A stretch of DNA of 33,732 bases from Prorocentrum cordatum (GCA_963575745.1 CAUYUJ010016707.1:184548-218279); one strand, 5' to 3'; positions 8,537-18,266 are shown, counted from the first letter of the stretch. Notes: generated by a model from the letters alone, not told the origin. Translations and numbers: made by a program.

Positions 8537-9655
8537 CAACGGGCGCGGTCGGGGGGGGGGGGGGGGGCAGGCCGCTGCAGCGGCGCCGCGCGCGGCCGGC
8601 TGGCGAGGTGCACTGCCCTGGCGGGCTTCCTCTGACCCAGCGCGCGTCGACGGAAGCAAAAAGTCGCGGGCAATCAGACGGGGGAGGAGGCGGAGGAGGA
8701 TGGAGATCGAGGAGGAATACAATAATAATCGAGGAAGAGTCGGAACGGGGGGAGGAGGAGGAGGTTACCACGGGCCTGCCTGCTACAGACATCATTTCAA
8801 CGATATTGTTGCAGTTTTGCCGTCGGGTGTTTTTCTTTGGTTGGCGCATGCCCCCCGCCCCGATCGTCGCGAGATCCTCGCACCATTGATGGGGGGCCGC
8901 GGCCTGCTAGTTGCAAGCTTGCCGCATGTTTGCCGTTTCTTTGTCTCCCCGGAATCGTGCAGAATTGTAGTTTGTCGGTTCGGCGCCGCATGGCTTGTCG
9001 CAGCCTTTGCCGCACCGCTTGTTGCAGCCCTTGGGCAGGTCCACAGCGACTGCCTCATGGGGAGGGGATCGCTTAAGTGACACATTGATGTTTTTTGTTT
9101 CCCGCGCGTGTGAAAGCATGTGTGTATTTGTTTTTCTCCTTCTTGCCGCCGGCGTCGCAACATCATCAACGTTGTGCTTACATTTTAGGTGCCGCCAATG
9201 TTATATAATGTGGTATCGTTGCATGATCGCCTCGATCACTCCCGCGCGCCCCCGTGCGACTACCACGCAGAACAATGTTGTAGCATGCTGTCTCGCGACG
9301 CCGAGGGGCGACCCCATGCGGCAACAACGAAACCCATCAACTGACGAATCTGTAACGATCAAGTTCGCCTCATGTCTACAGCAGGCATGCCCTGGGCAAA
9401 CTGCAATAACACTGCCGCCGCGGCGGATATGCGCTGAGGTGCAACTGAATAATCACGGCAGTGCACTTGGACGGGATGGGCGGGAGGTGTTCGATTTCAA
9501 ATATGGACGGGGCTTTCCCCGTGTAGAGTGTAGGCCAATGGTAAAGCAGGCGGGGCCTACATGAGCAGCATGCGCAACAGATGAGCAGGAGGAGCCGGCG
9601 GAGCAGGAGGGGGAGGATGAGGTGGTCGTGGTTGAAGTGCTGGTGGATGGGGGAT
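8537..9655. other. no recognised gene; TG-rich words like the 11.5-kb array
   Basis: The stretch 8900-9080 contains gcatgtttgccgtttctttg and cgcttgttgcagccc. These resemble units of the 60-bp array at 11460-11990 and may be a diverged outlier of it. A small inverted repeat, gtaggcc/ggcctac, lies at about 9530-9562. No coding motif is visible on either strand. Confidence 0.35.
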
Positions 9656-10250
9656 GAGGATGTGGATGAGTCTGATGTTGACAATGGTGATGATGCTGCT
9701 GATGAAAATGAGGTTGATGATGATGATGTTGATGCGGATGCTGATGCTGGTGCTGGTGCTGATGACGATGATGATGGTGATGGTGGTGGTGGTAATGGTG
9801 GTGATGACGATGATTTTGTTGATGTTGATGATGATGACGATGATGCTGCTGATGATGATGCTGATGCTGATGCTGCTGATGATGATGATGATGATGAGGT
9901 TGATGATGATGCTGACGATGATGATGATGATGCTGATGATGATGACGCTGATAATGATGATGCTGATGCTGATGCTGATGCTGATGCTGGTGCTGATGAC
10001 GATGGTGATGGTGATGGTGATGGTGATGGTGGTGGTGGTGGTGATGGTGGTGATGACGATGAGTTTGATGATGTTGATGATGATGACGACGATGCTGCTG
10101 ATGATGATGATGCTGATGCTGATGCTGATGCTGTTGATGATGCTGTTGATGATGCTGATGATGATGATGATGCTGATGATGATGATGATGATGCTGATGA
10201 TGATGCTGATCATGTTGTTGTTGCTGATGCTGATGCTGATGCTGATGACA
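9656..10250. repeat. GAT/GCT/GGT satellite with 249-bp higher-order unit
   Basis: About 600 bases built from GATGAT, GATGCT and GGTGAT. A distinctive non-periodic segment at 9803 (gatgacgatgattttgttg, continuing to gatgctgctg) recurs at 10052 with a few changes. The spacing is 249 bases, a multiple of three. The Asp-rich 282-residue frame and its Met- and Ile-rich sister frames are consequences of the repeat. Confidence 0.9.
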
Positions 10251-10255
10251 AAGGG

Positions 10256-11340
10256 ATCAATGATAATGATGAGGATGATGGGGAGGGCGGGGAGGAGAGG
10301 GACGATGGGAGGAGGACGACAACGAGGACGCGGAGGTGGAGGATGCGGAGGAACATGAGGAGGAACAGGATGATGATGGGGGTAACAAGACGAGTAGGGA
10401 GAGAAGAAGGAATAGAGGGAGGAATATGAGGAGGAGGGGAAGCCAAGACGGAGGAGCAGCAGTATGAGTAAGGATGATGACCAGGAGCAGGACGACGAGG
10501 AGGATGATGAGGAGGAGGATCAGCCGGAACGTCAAGCGGAAAACCAGGGGGAGGAGGAGGAGGAGGAGGAGAAGGAGGAAGAGGAGGTGGAGGAGAAGGT
10601 GAAGGAGGCGGAGGAGAAGGAGGAGGAAGAGGAGGAGGAGGAGGAGGAGGGGAGGAGGAGGAGGAGGAGGAGGAGGGAGGATGAGGAGGAGGAGAGAGGA
10701 GGAAGAGGAAGAGGGAGGAGGAGGAGGAGGAGGAAGAGGAGGAGGAGCAGGAGGAGGAGAAAGGGAGGAGGAGGAGGAGGAAGAGGAGCAGCAGCAGAGG
10801 AGGAGGAGGAGGAGGCGTAGGATAATGGAGGAGGAGGAAGAAGGGGAGGAGGAGGAGGAGGAGGAGGAGGAGGAGGAGGAGGAGGAGGTCACGCGGGAGG
10901 AAGAGGAGGAGGAGGATGACGACGACGAACAAGAGACGGGGGAGGAGGAAGAGGAGGAGGAGGAGGAGGGGGAGGAGGAGGAGGAGGACGAGGGGGAGGA
11001 CGAGGGGGAAGATGAGGAGGAGGAGAAGGAGGAGGAGAAGGAGGAGGAGGAGGAGGAAAGGGAAAAGGGGGAGGAGAAGGAGAAGGAGGAGGAGGAGGAG
11101 GAGGAGGAGGAGGAAGAGGAGGAGGAGGAGAAGGAGGAGGAGGAGGAGGAGGAGGTGGTGGAAAAGGAGGTTGCACGGAGGAGAAAGAGGAGGGAGAGGA
11201 GGAGGCGGAGGAGGCGGAGGATGAGGAGGAGGATGAAGAGGAAGAGGATGCGAGAGGGACGAAAGGGGCGAGGAGGGGTGTGAGGAGGAGGAGGACAAGG
11301 ACAAGGAGGAGAAGGAGGACGAGTAGGACAGAGGGGCGAT
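10256..11340. repeat. ~1.1-kb GGA-rich polypurine satellite
   Basis: The + strand is almost entirely purine from about 10430 to 11330. It consists of GGA and GAA triplets with scattered CAG and GAC. All three frames on both strands stay open for hundreds of codons (poly-Glu, poly-Arg, poly-Gly; Ser, Leu, Pro), which accounts for the 533-, 377- and 200-residue frames here. I do not consider any of them genes. Confidence 0.95.
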
Positions 11341-11459
11341 TGGTGAGGGGCGCTGCGGGGCTGGGTGGCAACTGGGAGGGTCCCATGCAACTCGCGGTCG
11401 TCGGGGGGTTGTCATTTTTGTGGCCGTGCGCCTTGACAATGCAAATGTTTGCCCGGAGC

Positions 11460-11990
11460 GGCAAAATGCATCAATGCTTTGCACAACGTTTTGCGTTTCC
11501 CTGTTGTGCGGGACGTCCTTTGCCCACGTTGGGGCGGCGATTTGCCGCGACGCGTTGCCAGCTGGCTGCAGTAATGCATCTAACCGACGCCCGTTGCCCA
11601 ACACATTGTGTTGTTTGTTGCTCCCCGTTGTTGCTTCGCTCTTGCGTCCGATGGTGTTGCGCCGACCCCTTGCCCAAAACACGGCTGTTTTGTTGGAGTT
11701 CCCTTGTTGCTCGTGTTGTTGTCCCCCTCCCCTGCGGTTTAGCAAGCCATTGTTTGTTTGCCGTTTGCTTGTTTGTTTGATTGTTGGACCCCGCGCCGAT
11801 TGGCAAAACATTGTCGTTGTGCTGTTTGGTTTTTTTGTTGTTGCTGCATCCCCCTAACAGTTGTCAAGCATTGTTGTATGTTTGCTGTTTGGTTGTTGTT
11901 TCCTGTTGCATCCCCTGCAGTGTGGCAAAGCGTGTTTGATGTTGTGTTGCTTGCTTGTGCTTGTTGTTTGCTCGCTCCCGCTAGCGCAGT
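11460..11990. repeat. ~60-bp T/G-rich degenerate tandem array
   Basis: Anchors of the form tNgcaaarcattg recur at about 11671, 11741, 11801, 11861 and 11923, spaced 60-70 bases, with earlier weaker units. Each unit continues into tttgctgtttggttgttg and ends with catccccctaacag or catcccctgcag. The 145- and 111-residue frames over it follow from the array. Confidence 0.75.
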
Positions 11991-12037
11991 GCTCACAGGC
12001 AGCATGAGCCTGTTTCTTTATTGCTTGGGGTCTAATG

Positions 12038-12087
12038 GGCGTTATAGCCCCCGCCCCCCCCCCCCTCCCCCCCTATAACGTAACGCC
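12038..12087. repeat. hairpin with poly-C loop
   Basis: The sequence ggcgttatag at 12038-12047 faces ctataac at 12073-12079, and taacgcc follows. A ~25-base C-rich loop lies between the arms. Confidence 0.75.
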
Positions 12088-12172
12088 CCTCCCTCCCCAG
12101 TGCGCTCCAGGCACTGCCGCCGTGCGCATCGGGATCCGCATCGGCGTCCGCAAACGAATCCGCATAGGAAGA

Positions 12173-12255
12173 CGCGGAGGAGGAGGAGAAGGAGGAGGAG
12201 GAGCAGAGGAGGAGGAGGAGGAGGAGCAGGAGCAGGAGCAGGAGCAGCATCAGGA
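12173..12255. repeat. GGA/GCAGGA microsatellite
   Basis: Purine-rich run of GGA, then AGGAGC repeats. Confidence 0.95.
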
Positions 12256-12370
12256 GGAGGCAGAAGAGAAAAACGTCGCTTTCTATTGTCAGCACTTTCC
12301 TGGCGTGGCGTTTAGCGGTACGCAGCAGATCCTCACCTACATGCTCGTGCTACCTGTCCTGTGTACGCAA

Positions 12371-12675
12371 GCACGGTGGTGTACACCAGCGCTGCGTGCA
12401 CGCAGATGCTGTGGTGTAGACAGGCGCTGTGGTGTGCACAGGTTTGCGGTGCACGCAAGCATTGTGATGTACACAGGCGTTGTGTATCACATGGTTGCTG
12501 CGGTGTTACCCATTCGTTGTGGTGTACACCAGCGCTGTGGTGCACGCAAGCGCTGTGGTGTACACAGGCGCTGCGTCGCACACGGCTGTTGCGGTGTACG
12601 CAGGCGCTGTGGCGTACACGGACGCTGTAGTGCACGCGAGCATTGTGGTGTACACATGCGTTGTAGGGCAGGTCG
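12371..12675 (+). repeat. 18-bp minisatellite, ~17 copies
   Basis: Consensus gctgtggtgtacacaggc. Copies differ by about 1-6 bases and a few are shorter. Because the unit is six codons, one frame reads as a six-residue repeat, RCGVHR (12035-12928 frame), and the other frames on both strands also stay open. The word GTGTACAC inside each unit is a perfect palindrome. I treat it as a satellite and not a proven coding repeat. Confidence 0.9.
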
Positions 12676-12685
12676 CCGCCTGCAT

Positions 12686-12738
12686 GCTCTTCGCGTCGTC
12701 GTCGTCGTCGTCGCTCGTCGCTCGTCGCTCATCGTCGT
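12686..12738. repeat. (GTC)n microsatellite
   Basis: The sequence gtcgtcgtcgtcgtc, then three cgctcgt units, then catcgtcgtcgt. Confidence 0.95.
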
Positions 12739-12892
12739 CGTGCGTTCGGGCGCGGCTGTGGTGCCGGAGCCACACTGTGGGGGGGGAGGCGTTACATCAT
12801 CCCCCCCCGGCCACCCCCCCTCCCCCCCTATCATGCCCATATCTCCGACAGTAATGAAACGCACTCCATTCTATTTTAATCAGCTCACCTCA

Positions 12893-13260
12893 CAGGAGGA
12901 CGAAGAGCAGAAGGGGGAGGATGGATAGGAGCGGAAGGATGATGAGGCGAAGGTTGAAGAGGAGGAAGAGGTGGAGGAGGAGGAGGAGGATGTGGAGGAA
13001 CGGGGGGGGCGGAAGAGGTAGGGGGAGGATCAGACAGAGCACGGGGAGAGTGGGAGGACGAAGGAAAGGATGACGATTAGGAGGTAAGAAAGGAGAGGGG
13101 AAGCAGGAGGAGGAGGGGAAGAGGATGAGGAGGGGGAGGAGGAGGAGGAGGAGGGGGGAGGAGGGGAGGGAGGGAGGGAGGGAGGAGGAGGAGGAGGAGG
13201 AGGAGGAGGAGGAGGAGGAGGAGGAGGAGGAGGACATTAAGACCAGCGAGGAAAAGGGCA

Positions 13261-13332
<72 letters not shown>

Positions 13333-13333
13333 C

Positions 13334-13380
<47 letters not shown>

Positions 13381-13470
13381 CTGATGCTGATGCTGATGCT
13401 GATGCTGATGCTGATGCTGATGCTGATGCTGATGCTGATGCTGCTGCTGGTGCTGCTGCTGATGATGATG

Positions 13471-13502
<32 letters not shown>

Positions 13503-13530
13503 GGTGATGATGATGAGGAGGTGGAGGAGG

Positions 13531-13574
<44 letters not shown>

Positions 13575-13797
13575 TGAGGGGGAGGAGGACGAGGAAAACT
13601 AGGAAAGAATGAGAAGGTGGAGGAGAAGGAGGAAAATAAGGCAGTTCTTATGAAATCGTATTCTCTACAGGTTGAGGAAGAGGAGGAGGATCGACTAGGA
13701 GCAGGGGGAGGAGATGGAGAATCCAGGAGGAGGAGGATCCGGAGGAGCGGGATCTGGAGCAGGAGGAGGAGGAGGAGGAGGAGGAGGAGGAGAAGTA
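12893..13797. repeat. mirror-ordered GGA-GAT-GCT-GAT-GGA satellite
   Basis: The order along the + strand is GGA/GGGA (12893-13233), pure GAT (13263-13378), GATGCT dimers (about 13379-13440, then GCT), GAT again (13461-13573), then GGA (13678-13795). The Ser-rich minus-strand frame of 370 residues and the Asp-rich + strand frames are by-products. Confidence 0.93.
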
Positions 13798-14007
13798 TCT
13801 CCTCCGGCGGACGGGCCTTCCCGGCCGCTGTTTCTGCGGCCAGCGCTGGAAATGATTTACAGAAAGCCCCGATCTCTTTCGGATGAGGGCCAGTCGAGAC
13901 AATATCGTTCCGCCACAGCGCTGTTTTTTTGCCCTGGGCCTCCTGGAGGCCTCTCCGCGGTGGCCCCGGCTGGATGCCCCTCGAGGACGATATGGCGGTC
14001 ATGATGA

Positions 14008-14148
14008 TTCGCGAGTGTGACGTACTGTCAGGGTTCGCAGCGTTGGGCCAATGTTGTTATTCACGGTTTTGCTGATGATGTCGATCGTGAGTATGATTTG
14101 TGGAGGGTCCAAAGGGCTCTGACCAGCAAGCATCTTGGCAGTCTATGA
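14008..14148 (+). pseudogene. short frame with FADD motif, possible RT fragment
   Basis: A 46-codon open stretch between stops, without ATG, contains NVVIHGFADDVDREYDLW and then VQRALTSKHLG. [YF]ADD is the catalytic box of reverse transcriptases, and an aliphatic run before it is typical. Nothing upstream or downstream in any frame looks like the neighbouring RT motifs, so this may be chance. Confidence 0.15.
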
Positions 14149-15339
14149 GCAAGGGCACACGCGGCACATGTGCAAGATGGGCCGGAAGTCTCTATGAGAC
14201 GCACGCGCGGAGGAGGGGCACCGTGTGCCTTCCTCTCTGTTCCCTCGGGGGTGGACAGACCTCCTGCCCTGACACGTCGATTAGCGAATTGGCCGTTCTC
14301 GGTTCGCGAATGGTCGTCGCGGCCGTCATTTTGCGGGTCCAGGTCCATCGGTTTCGGTCCCAGGCCGTTTTCACTAAAGTGAGGTTTACTAAAGGGAGGT
14401 TTGTCCACCACCGATGCCCCTTCTTGTCTACGTCGTCAAAGAGCTCACCTCTCCTTGCTCCTGACCATCCTTCCCGTTCCCCCATGTCCCTCTTGCCCTA
14501 ATCGTCTATATTCTTCCTCATCGCAGCATTCCCCACACCATCCACGCGCGTCTCCTTCTCGAAGTCGTTGTTTTCTCTTGGTGTTCCCTTTTTACCCCCC
14601 TTTCTTCGTTCCCTCCACCCCCTTCCTCCTCCCCACCAACGCAGTTGCGCCTATCGCAGGGCGGTTCGCAACGTGTATCTGTTCAGCACGCTGCTCTCGC
14701 TTTTCTCTCATGATTATCCTCCTGATGATTTTCTCCCCTCACCATCTCCTCTCCATCTTCCGCCTCTATTCATCTCGCCTCCCGCTCTGCTTTGCTCAGT
14801 CATTGTTTTTCGGCCTCGTCCTCTTGTTCCTCCCTGCTGCTTGCCCCATCTTCCTTGGTGTTTTTTCCTCCTCATTTCAATGGTGGCGGCAAGGGGGTGA
14901 GGAGAGGGAAGCCGACGGAAATGAGGACCTGGGCCCAGAAACCGCAGTCCCACATTGGGAACCGGTGCGCGCCGAGGGTGGTCTGGGGCATTGTTCCTGA
15001 AGCGGGGCGCCCTTAAGATGGGCGAAGAAACCCCCATAAAAGCCCGTCGAGACAGCCCAAAACTGTTCACACTCCCTTAGGGGCACGATCCATATGAAAG
15101 GCGTGCTGACATGAGCGGAGGGACGCTACGAGGTCCATCCTCATTCCTTTCATTCCCTCCGTTACTCTTGTCTCTGCCCTCCTCCGGCAGGGTCTTATCT
15201 GATCCATCCTTCCGCATGTATCTTCGCTCCTCCTCTTCCCCATCCGGAGTTCCAGGACCCAGGCGGGCCCCAGACTCATTCACCGATGGGTTATCTTGGG
15301 ATCCAGGACCTCCAGGAGTGCCCCGACACCCATGCATCA
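14149..15339. other. no recognised gene; pyrimidine-rich 14420-14880
   Basis: A long C/T-rich but non-periodic stretch. Leu/Ser/Pro-rich frames run over it without motifs. The sequence 14990-15080 uses the same vocabulary (gcccaaaac, cccgtcgagac) as the following tandem array and may be its outer edge. Confidence 0.4.
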
Positions 15340-16240
15340 GTGCTTATGGCGGCTCCCGAGCGGCTCAAAACGATTGAAGACAGCTCCGAAACCGCCCAAA
15401 ACGGTTCCAAGTGCCCCACGTTGGCCCGTGAGCTCTGCAAGAGTGCTCCCGTGAGGTCCCCACCACACCACAAGTGCCCCATTCCTTCCGGAAGCGTATG
15501 CTTTCAAAGCATGCGCTTTTTCGGTTTGGATAGCGTCCCGAACGAGCCACAAAGTGTTAAAATCCTGGAGAAGGAATTCCACCTGACATTTAGAGCCTTT
15601 CGCCCCAAGACGGTCCCATGCCGTCCGCCAAAAGTTCCCAAGACCGCCCGTGGCAGCTCCCAAGGGCGCTCCAAAGAGGGCCCAGACAGGCCCACATTGC
15701 CCCATTCCTTCACGAAAGCGTTCGTTTTCAACAGATGCTCTTCTGGGGCCCTGACCGGGTCCAAGCTCCCAAGATCATTGCCCAACGACGGCCCACGAGG
15801 CCCCCAAGGTTGTCCGAAGGAGGCCCAGCAGGACTGAAAGGCGGCCCCAGAGGCGCCTCCCAGGGGGAACTCCAGATGACCTGTCGAGCACTCCGCCCCA
15901 AGAGAAGAAGACCATCAGCAAGCCCCCACGAGGCCCACCAGACGTCTCCATAAGGCTCGCCCGAGCTCCAGGGGAGTTCCCAGAAGGGCCCCAACAGGCC
16001 CAAAGTGCCGCATCCTTGTTTGAAACTGGTTATTTTCAGCACAGGCGCTTCTTCAGTCCCAACAGACGGCCCAAGAGACTTCCAAGGTCGCCCCTAAACG
16101 GCCCACAAGGCCCCAATATAACCCGAAGACGGCCCAAGAGGACCCCAAGACGGCCCAAGAGGCGCCCAAGAGGGGAAATTCCACTTGACATTTCGAGCCC
16201 TCCACCCCAAGAGGGCTTTCTGAGACTGCCAGCACTTAGC
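15340..16240 (+). repeat. ~300-bp diverged tandem array, about three units
   Basis: The anchor aattccacctgacatttaga, then gcc...ccccaaga, occurs at about 15574, 15869 and 16178. A second anchor, tgccccattcctt, occurs at about 15474, 15697 and 16004. Between anchors runs a Gly/Pro/Lys-coding vocabulary (gcccaagacggcccaagagg). All units point the same way. Short in-frame peptides such as PKTAQ... appear in places but every frame is broken. It could be a satellite or serial duplicates of a retroposed fragment. Confidence 0.75.
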
Positions 16241-16364
16241 GGGACGGCCACCACCCGCGAAGGCTGTGCCGACATTTGCGCGTAAGTTTACCGCGTAATG
16301 TCGCGCGTGAGCGCTTTCCTCTCCACGCGGTGTGCCGCGCTGGCGGCGGCGGTTTCGCATACAG

Positions 16365-16515
16365 TGCCGTTTTTAATACATGCTCCGCGTGCGGATCATG
16401 TATTACAAATGCAGGGGTTTAGTATTAAAAACAACGATGAGTTCATGCATGAACTTGTTCATGAATTGATCATGTATTACAAATCCTATATTTTTGAAGA
16501 TCCCATGTGTTAAAA
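16365..16515. repeat. AT-rich island of nested palindromes and direct repeats
   Basis: Inverted repeat gtttttaatac (16369-16379) / gtattaaaaac (16422-16432). Inverted aatacatg / catgtatt around 16375-16404. Perfect palindrome gttcatgcatgaac at 16441-16454. Direct repeat gatcatgtattacaaat at 16394-16410 and 16468-16484. This is the most AT-rich non-microsatellite segment in its neighbourhood. Confidence 0.85.
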
Positions 16516-16894
16516 ACTGCCTTGTAAGGTGTCCCTGGACCAAGGTGTCCCCATGATTCCCAGGGAGGCCCACCCGCAACCCAGAGCACTCCTCAGGTGG
16601 CCGAGGGGGCCTCAGGAGCTCCAAGAGGGTGCCGTCAAGACGTTGTCACAAGGACCGCTTCCGGTGCGGAAAGGGCTCGCTGTCCCTGGGGTCGTTCCGT
16701 GGTTGTTCTTCTGGCCCTCCTCGCGCACCCAGACTCAGTCGGCGCCAACACAGGGCTTCGTTTCATATCTGCCGTTCCTGATGGCAGTGCCATGACTGCA
16801 CGAACAATTGGGGACACCTTGGGCCAGAACCAGATTACGTCTATCGGTCCGGCGCCGATCCAAGAAAACGCGCGGAATTTGTTCATGCCATTTG
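16516..16894. other. no recognised gene
   Basis: Unique-looking sequence with overlapping frames on both strands. No motif seen. Confidence 0.4.
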
Positions 16895-16975
16895 TAAGTC
16901 GGGCTTGCCCCTCTCCAGGAGGAATATTCAAAAATTGGCAAACAATAGTCTGGGGACGACTTTTTGAGCATCTTT
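16895..16975 (+). repeat. family C dispersed repeat, copy 2
   Basis: Partner of 6456-6535 in the same orientation, sharing agtcgggc, tgcccctc, ggaggaat, tcaaaaat and atagtctggggacga. It ends in a duplicated tttgagcat. Confidence 0.7.
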
Positions 16976-17024
16976 GAGCATTTATGTGGCATGTGTTAGC
17001 TATTTCTCATTTTGCGTCAAAATC

Positions 17025-17170
17025 CACCTGATTCGATTCGATTCGACTTCGATGGCTTCCGATTCCGATTCGATTTGATTGGGGATTCCGATGTGGGCTC
17101 CGGTTCTGTAATGGAGGCATACTAGCCTGCCGATGTCCGCCGATTCGACTTTTCGATTCGATTCTGGGCT
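17025..17170. repeat. GATTC-rich degenerate repeat
   Basis: Runs of gattcgattcgattc, ccgattccgattcg and ttttcgattcgattc, separated by ordinary sequence. Confidence 0.8.
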
Positions 17171-17683
17171 CTCCAAGGGCCCCCACGGGGCCCCCGTCGC
17201 AGCACGGGTCGGAAGTGAGCAGCCGGTCCCCGGGAGGGTGTCCTTGAGAGCCACGACGGCGAAAAGGAGCACAAGCGTGCATGTCGCCCGCTCGCTCCCC
17301 CGCGAAGCCACTTTGGCTGTCGGACGGCTCAGCGCTCCTCCCGCCCCCCCCCCGTGGCATGCAGGACGGCTCGGCGCCGCACCCCGCGCCTGGGAGGGGA
17401 GGGGCGGGCCATTCTTGGGCGTCGCGCAGTGGGGCGGCGAGGAAAATGAGGGGGGGGGGGAGTGAGGGCTGCAGACAAGGGGCCCCTTTCAGGGCCCGAA
17501 GATGCACCTTAAAGGATGCCTCCAAAGGAGGGCCCTAAAGTAGGGCCCCAAGTAAGGATGCCGCCCACCAAAGTAGGGCCCGCAAGGATGCCTCCAGGGC
17601 CAGAAGAGTGTACCTTTCTGCCCCTCCCAATGTGTCGCCCCCCACTAAGCGACGCCCAGCATTCATCCTCGTTTCTTCGCTCG
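17171..17683. other. no recognised gene; agtagggcccc motif repeated
   Basis: The stretch 17500-17600 repeats aggatgcc and aaagtagggccc several times (near 17514, 17537, 17556, 17570 and 17586) as a loose tandem repeat of about 20-40 bases. Elsewhere no motif is visible. Confidence 0.45.
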
Positions 17684-17856
17684 AAGGAGAAACGCGGCAC
17701 AGACAAACTTTCGGAGTTCCGCGCGGATCTCTTGGATCGGCGCTCGGACTACCTCCCGTGACGCGCTCCGCCCGCCAGGGAGGGGAGTCCAGCACAGACC
17801 CAAGACGTCCGCGCGGACCTCCCAGCAGTTTAATGCCGTTTCTCTGTTCTTCTGCT
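17684..17856 (+). mobile_element. family A foldback element, copy 3
   Basis: The left end gaaggagaaacg, then acaaactttcgg, then ccgcgcggatctcttggatc, pairs with the complement of gacccaagacgtccgcgcgg, then cagcagtttaatgccg, then tctctgttcttctgc. The core is ctccgcccgccagggag, then gggagtcc. A family B copy lies about 100 bases to its right in reverse orientation. Read from the minus strand, the B-spacer-A order is therefore the same as at 5022-5410. Confidence 0.75.
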
Positions 17857-17950
17857 ACTCTCCTCGTCCTCCTCCTCCTCCTCCGCGTTCTCCTCGTCGT
17901 CCCCCTTCTCGTGAGCACTGGGCGTGATGTTGTCCCGCCTGGGGATGCAC

Positions 17951-18022
17951 GGCAGCGCCTCGCCGAGAGCGTTCCCGGGTTGCCTGGATCGTCCCAAACG
18001 GCCGCCAGAGACTTGATATCCC
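17951..18022 (-). repeat. family B dispersed repeat, copy 3
   Basis: Minus strand reads gggatatcaagtctctggcg, then gccgtttgggacgatcc, then ctcggcgaggcgctgccg. The gggatatca(a/c)gtct start is shared with the copy near 21195. Confidence 0.7.
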
Positions 18023-18057
18023 ACTCGAAAATTAAGCCCCACGGGCGAGGAGGACTA

Positions 18058-18234
18058 CACACACACACACACTCGCACACGCACACGCACACGCACACAC
18101 ACGCACACGCACGCGCACGCGCACGCGCACGCGCACGCACACGCACACGCACACGCACACGCACACGCACACGCACACACACGCACACGCACAACGCACA
18201 CACACACACACACACACACGCACACACACACACA

Positions 18235-18266
<32 letters not shown>

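Noticed and set aside
9581-10429. 282-codon Asp-rich open frame and its Met/Ile-rich sister frames
   Set aside because: All are by-products of GAT/GCT triplets. Several frames and both strands are open over the same bases.
10210-11811. 533-codon minus-strand frame
   Set aside because: It is Leu/Ser/Pro low complexity from the GGA tract and the T/G array. No domain, and other frames are equally open.
9656-13797. CRISPR-like arrays among the tandem repeats
   Set aside because: Repeats are continuous or degenerate satellites without unique spacers of constant length, and no cas-like gene is present.
12890-14002. 370-codon Ser-rich minus-strand frame
   Set aside because: Encoded by the complement of GAT and GGA repeats.
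16120-16175. ggcccaag words as spliced-leader relics
   Set aside because: They are part of the gacggcccaagagg tandem vocabulary and lack the ccgtagccat part of the leader.
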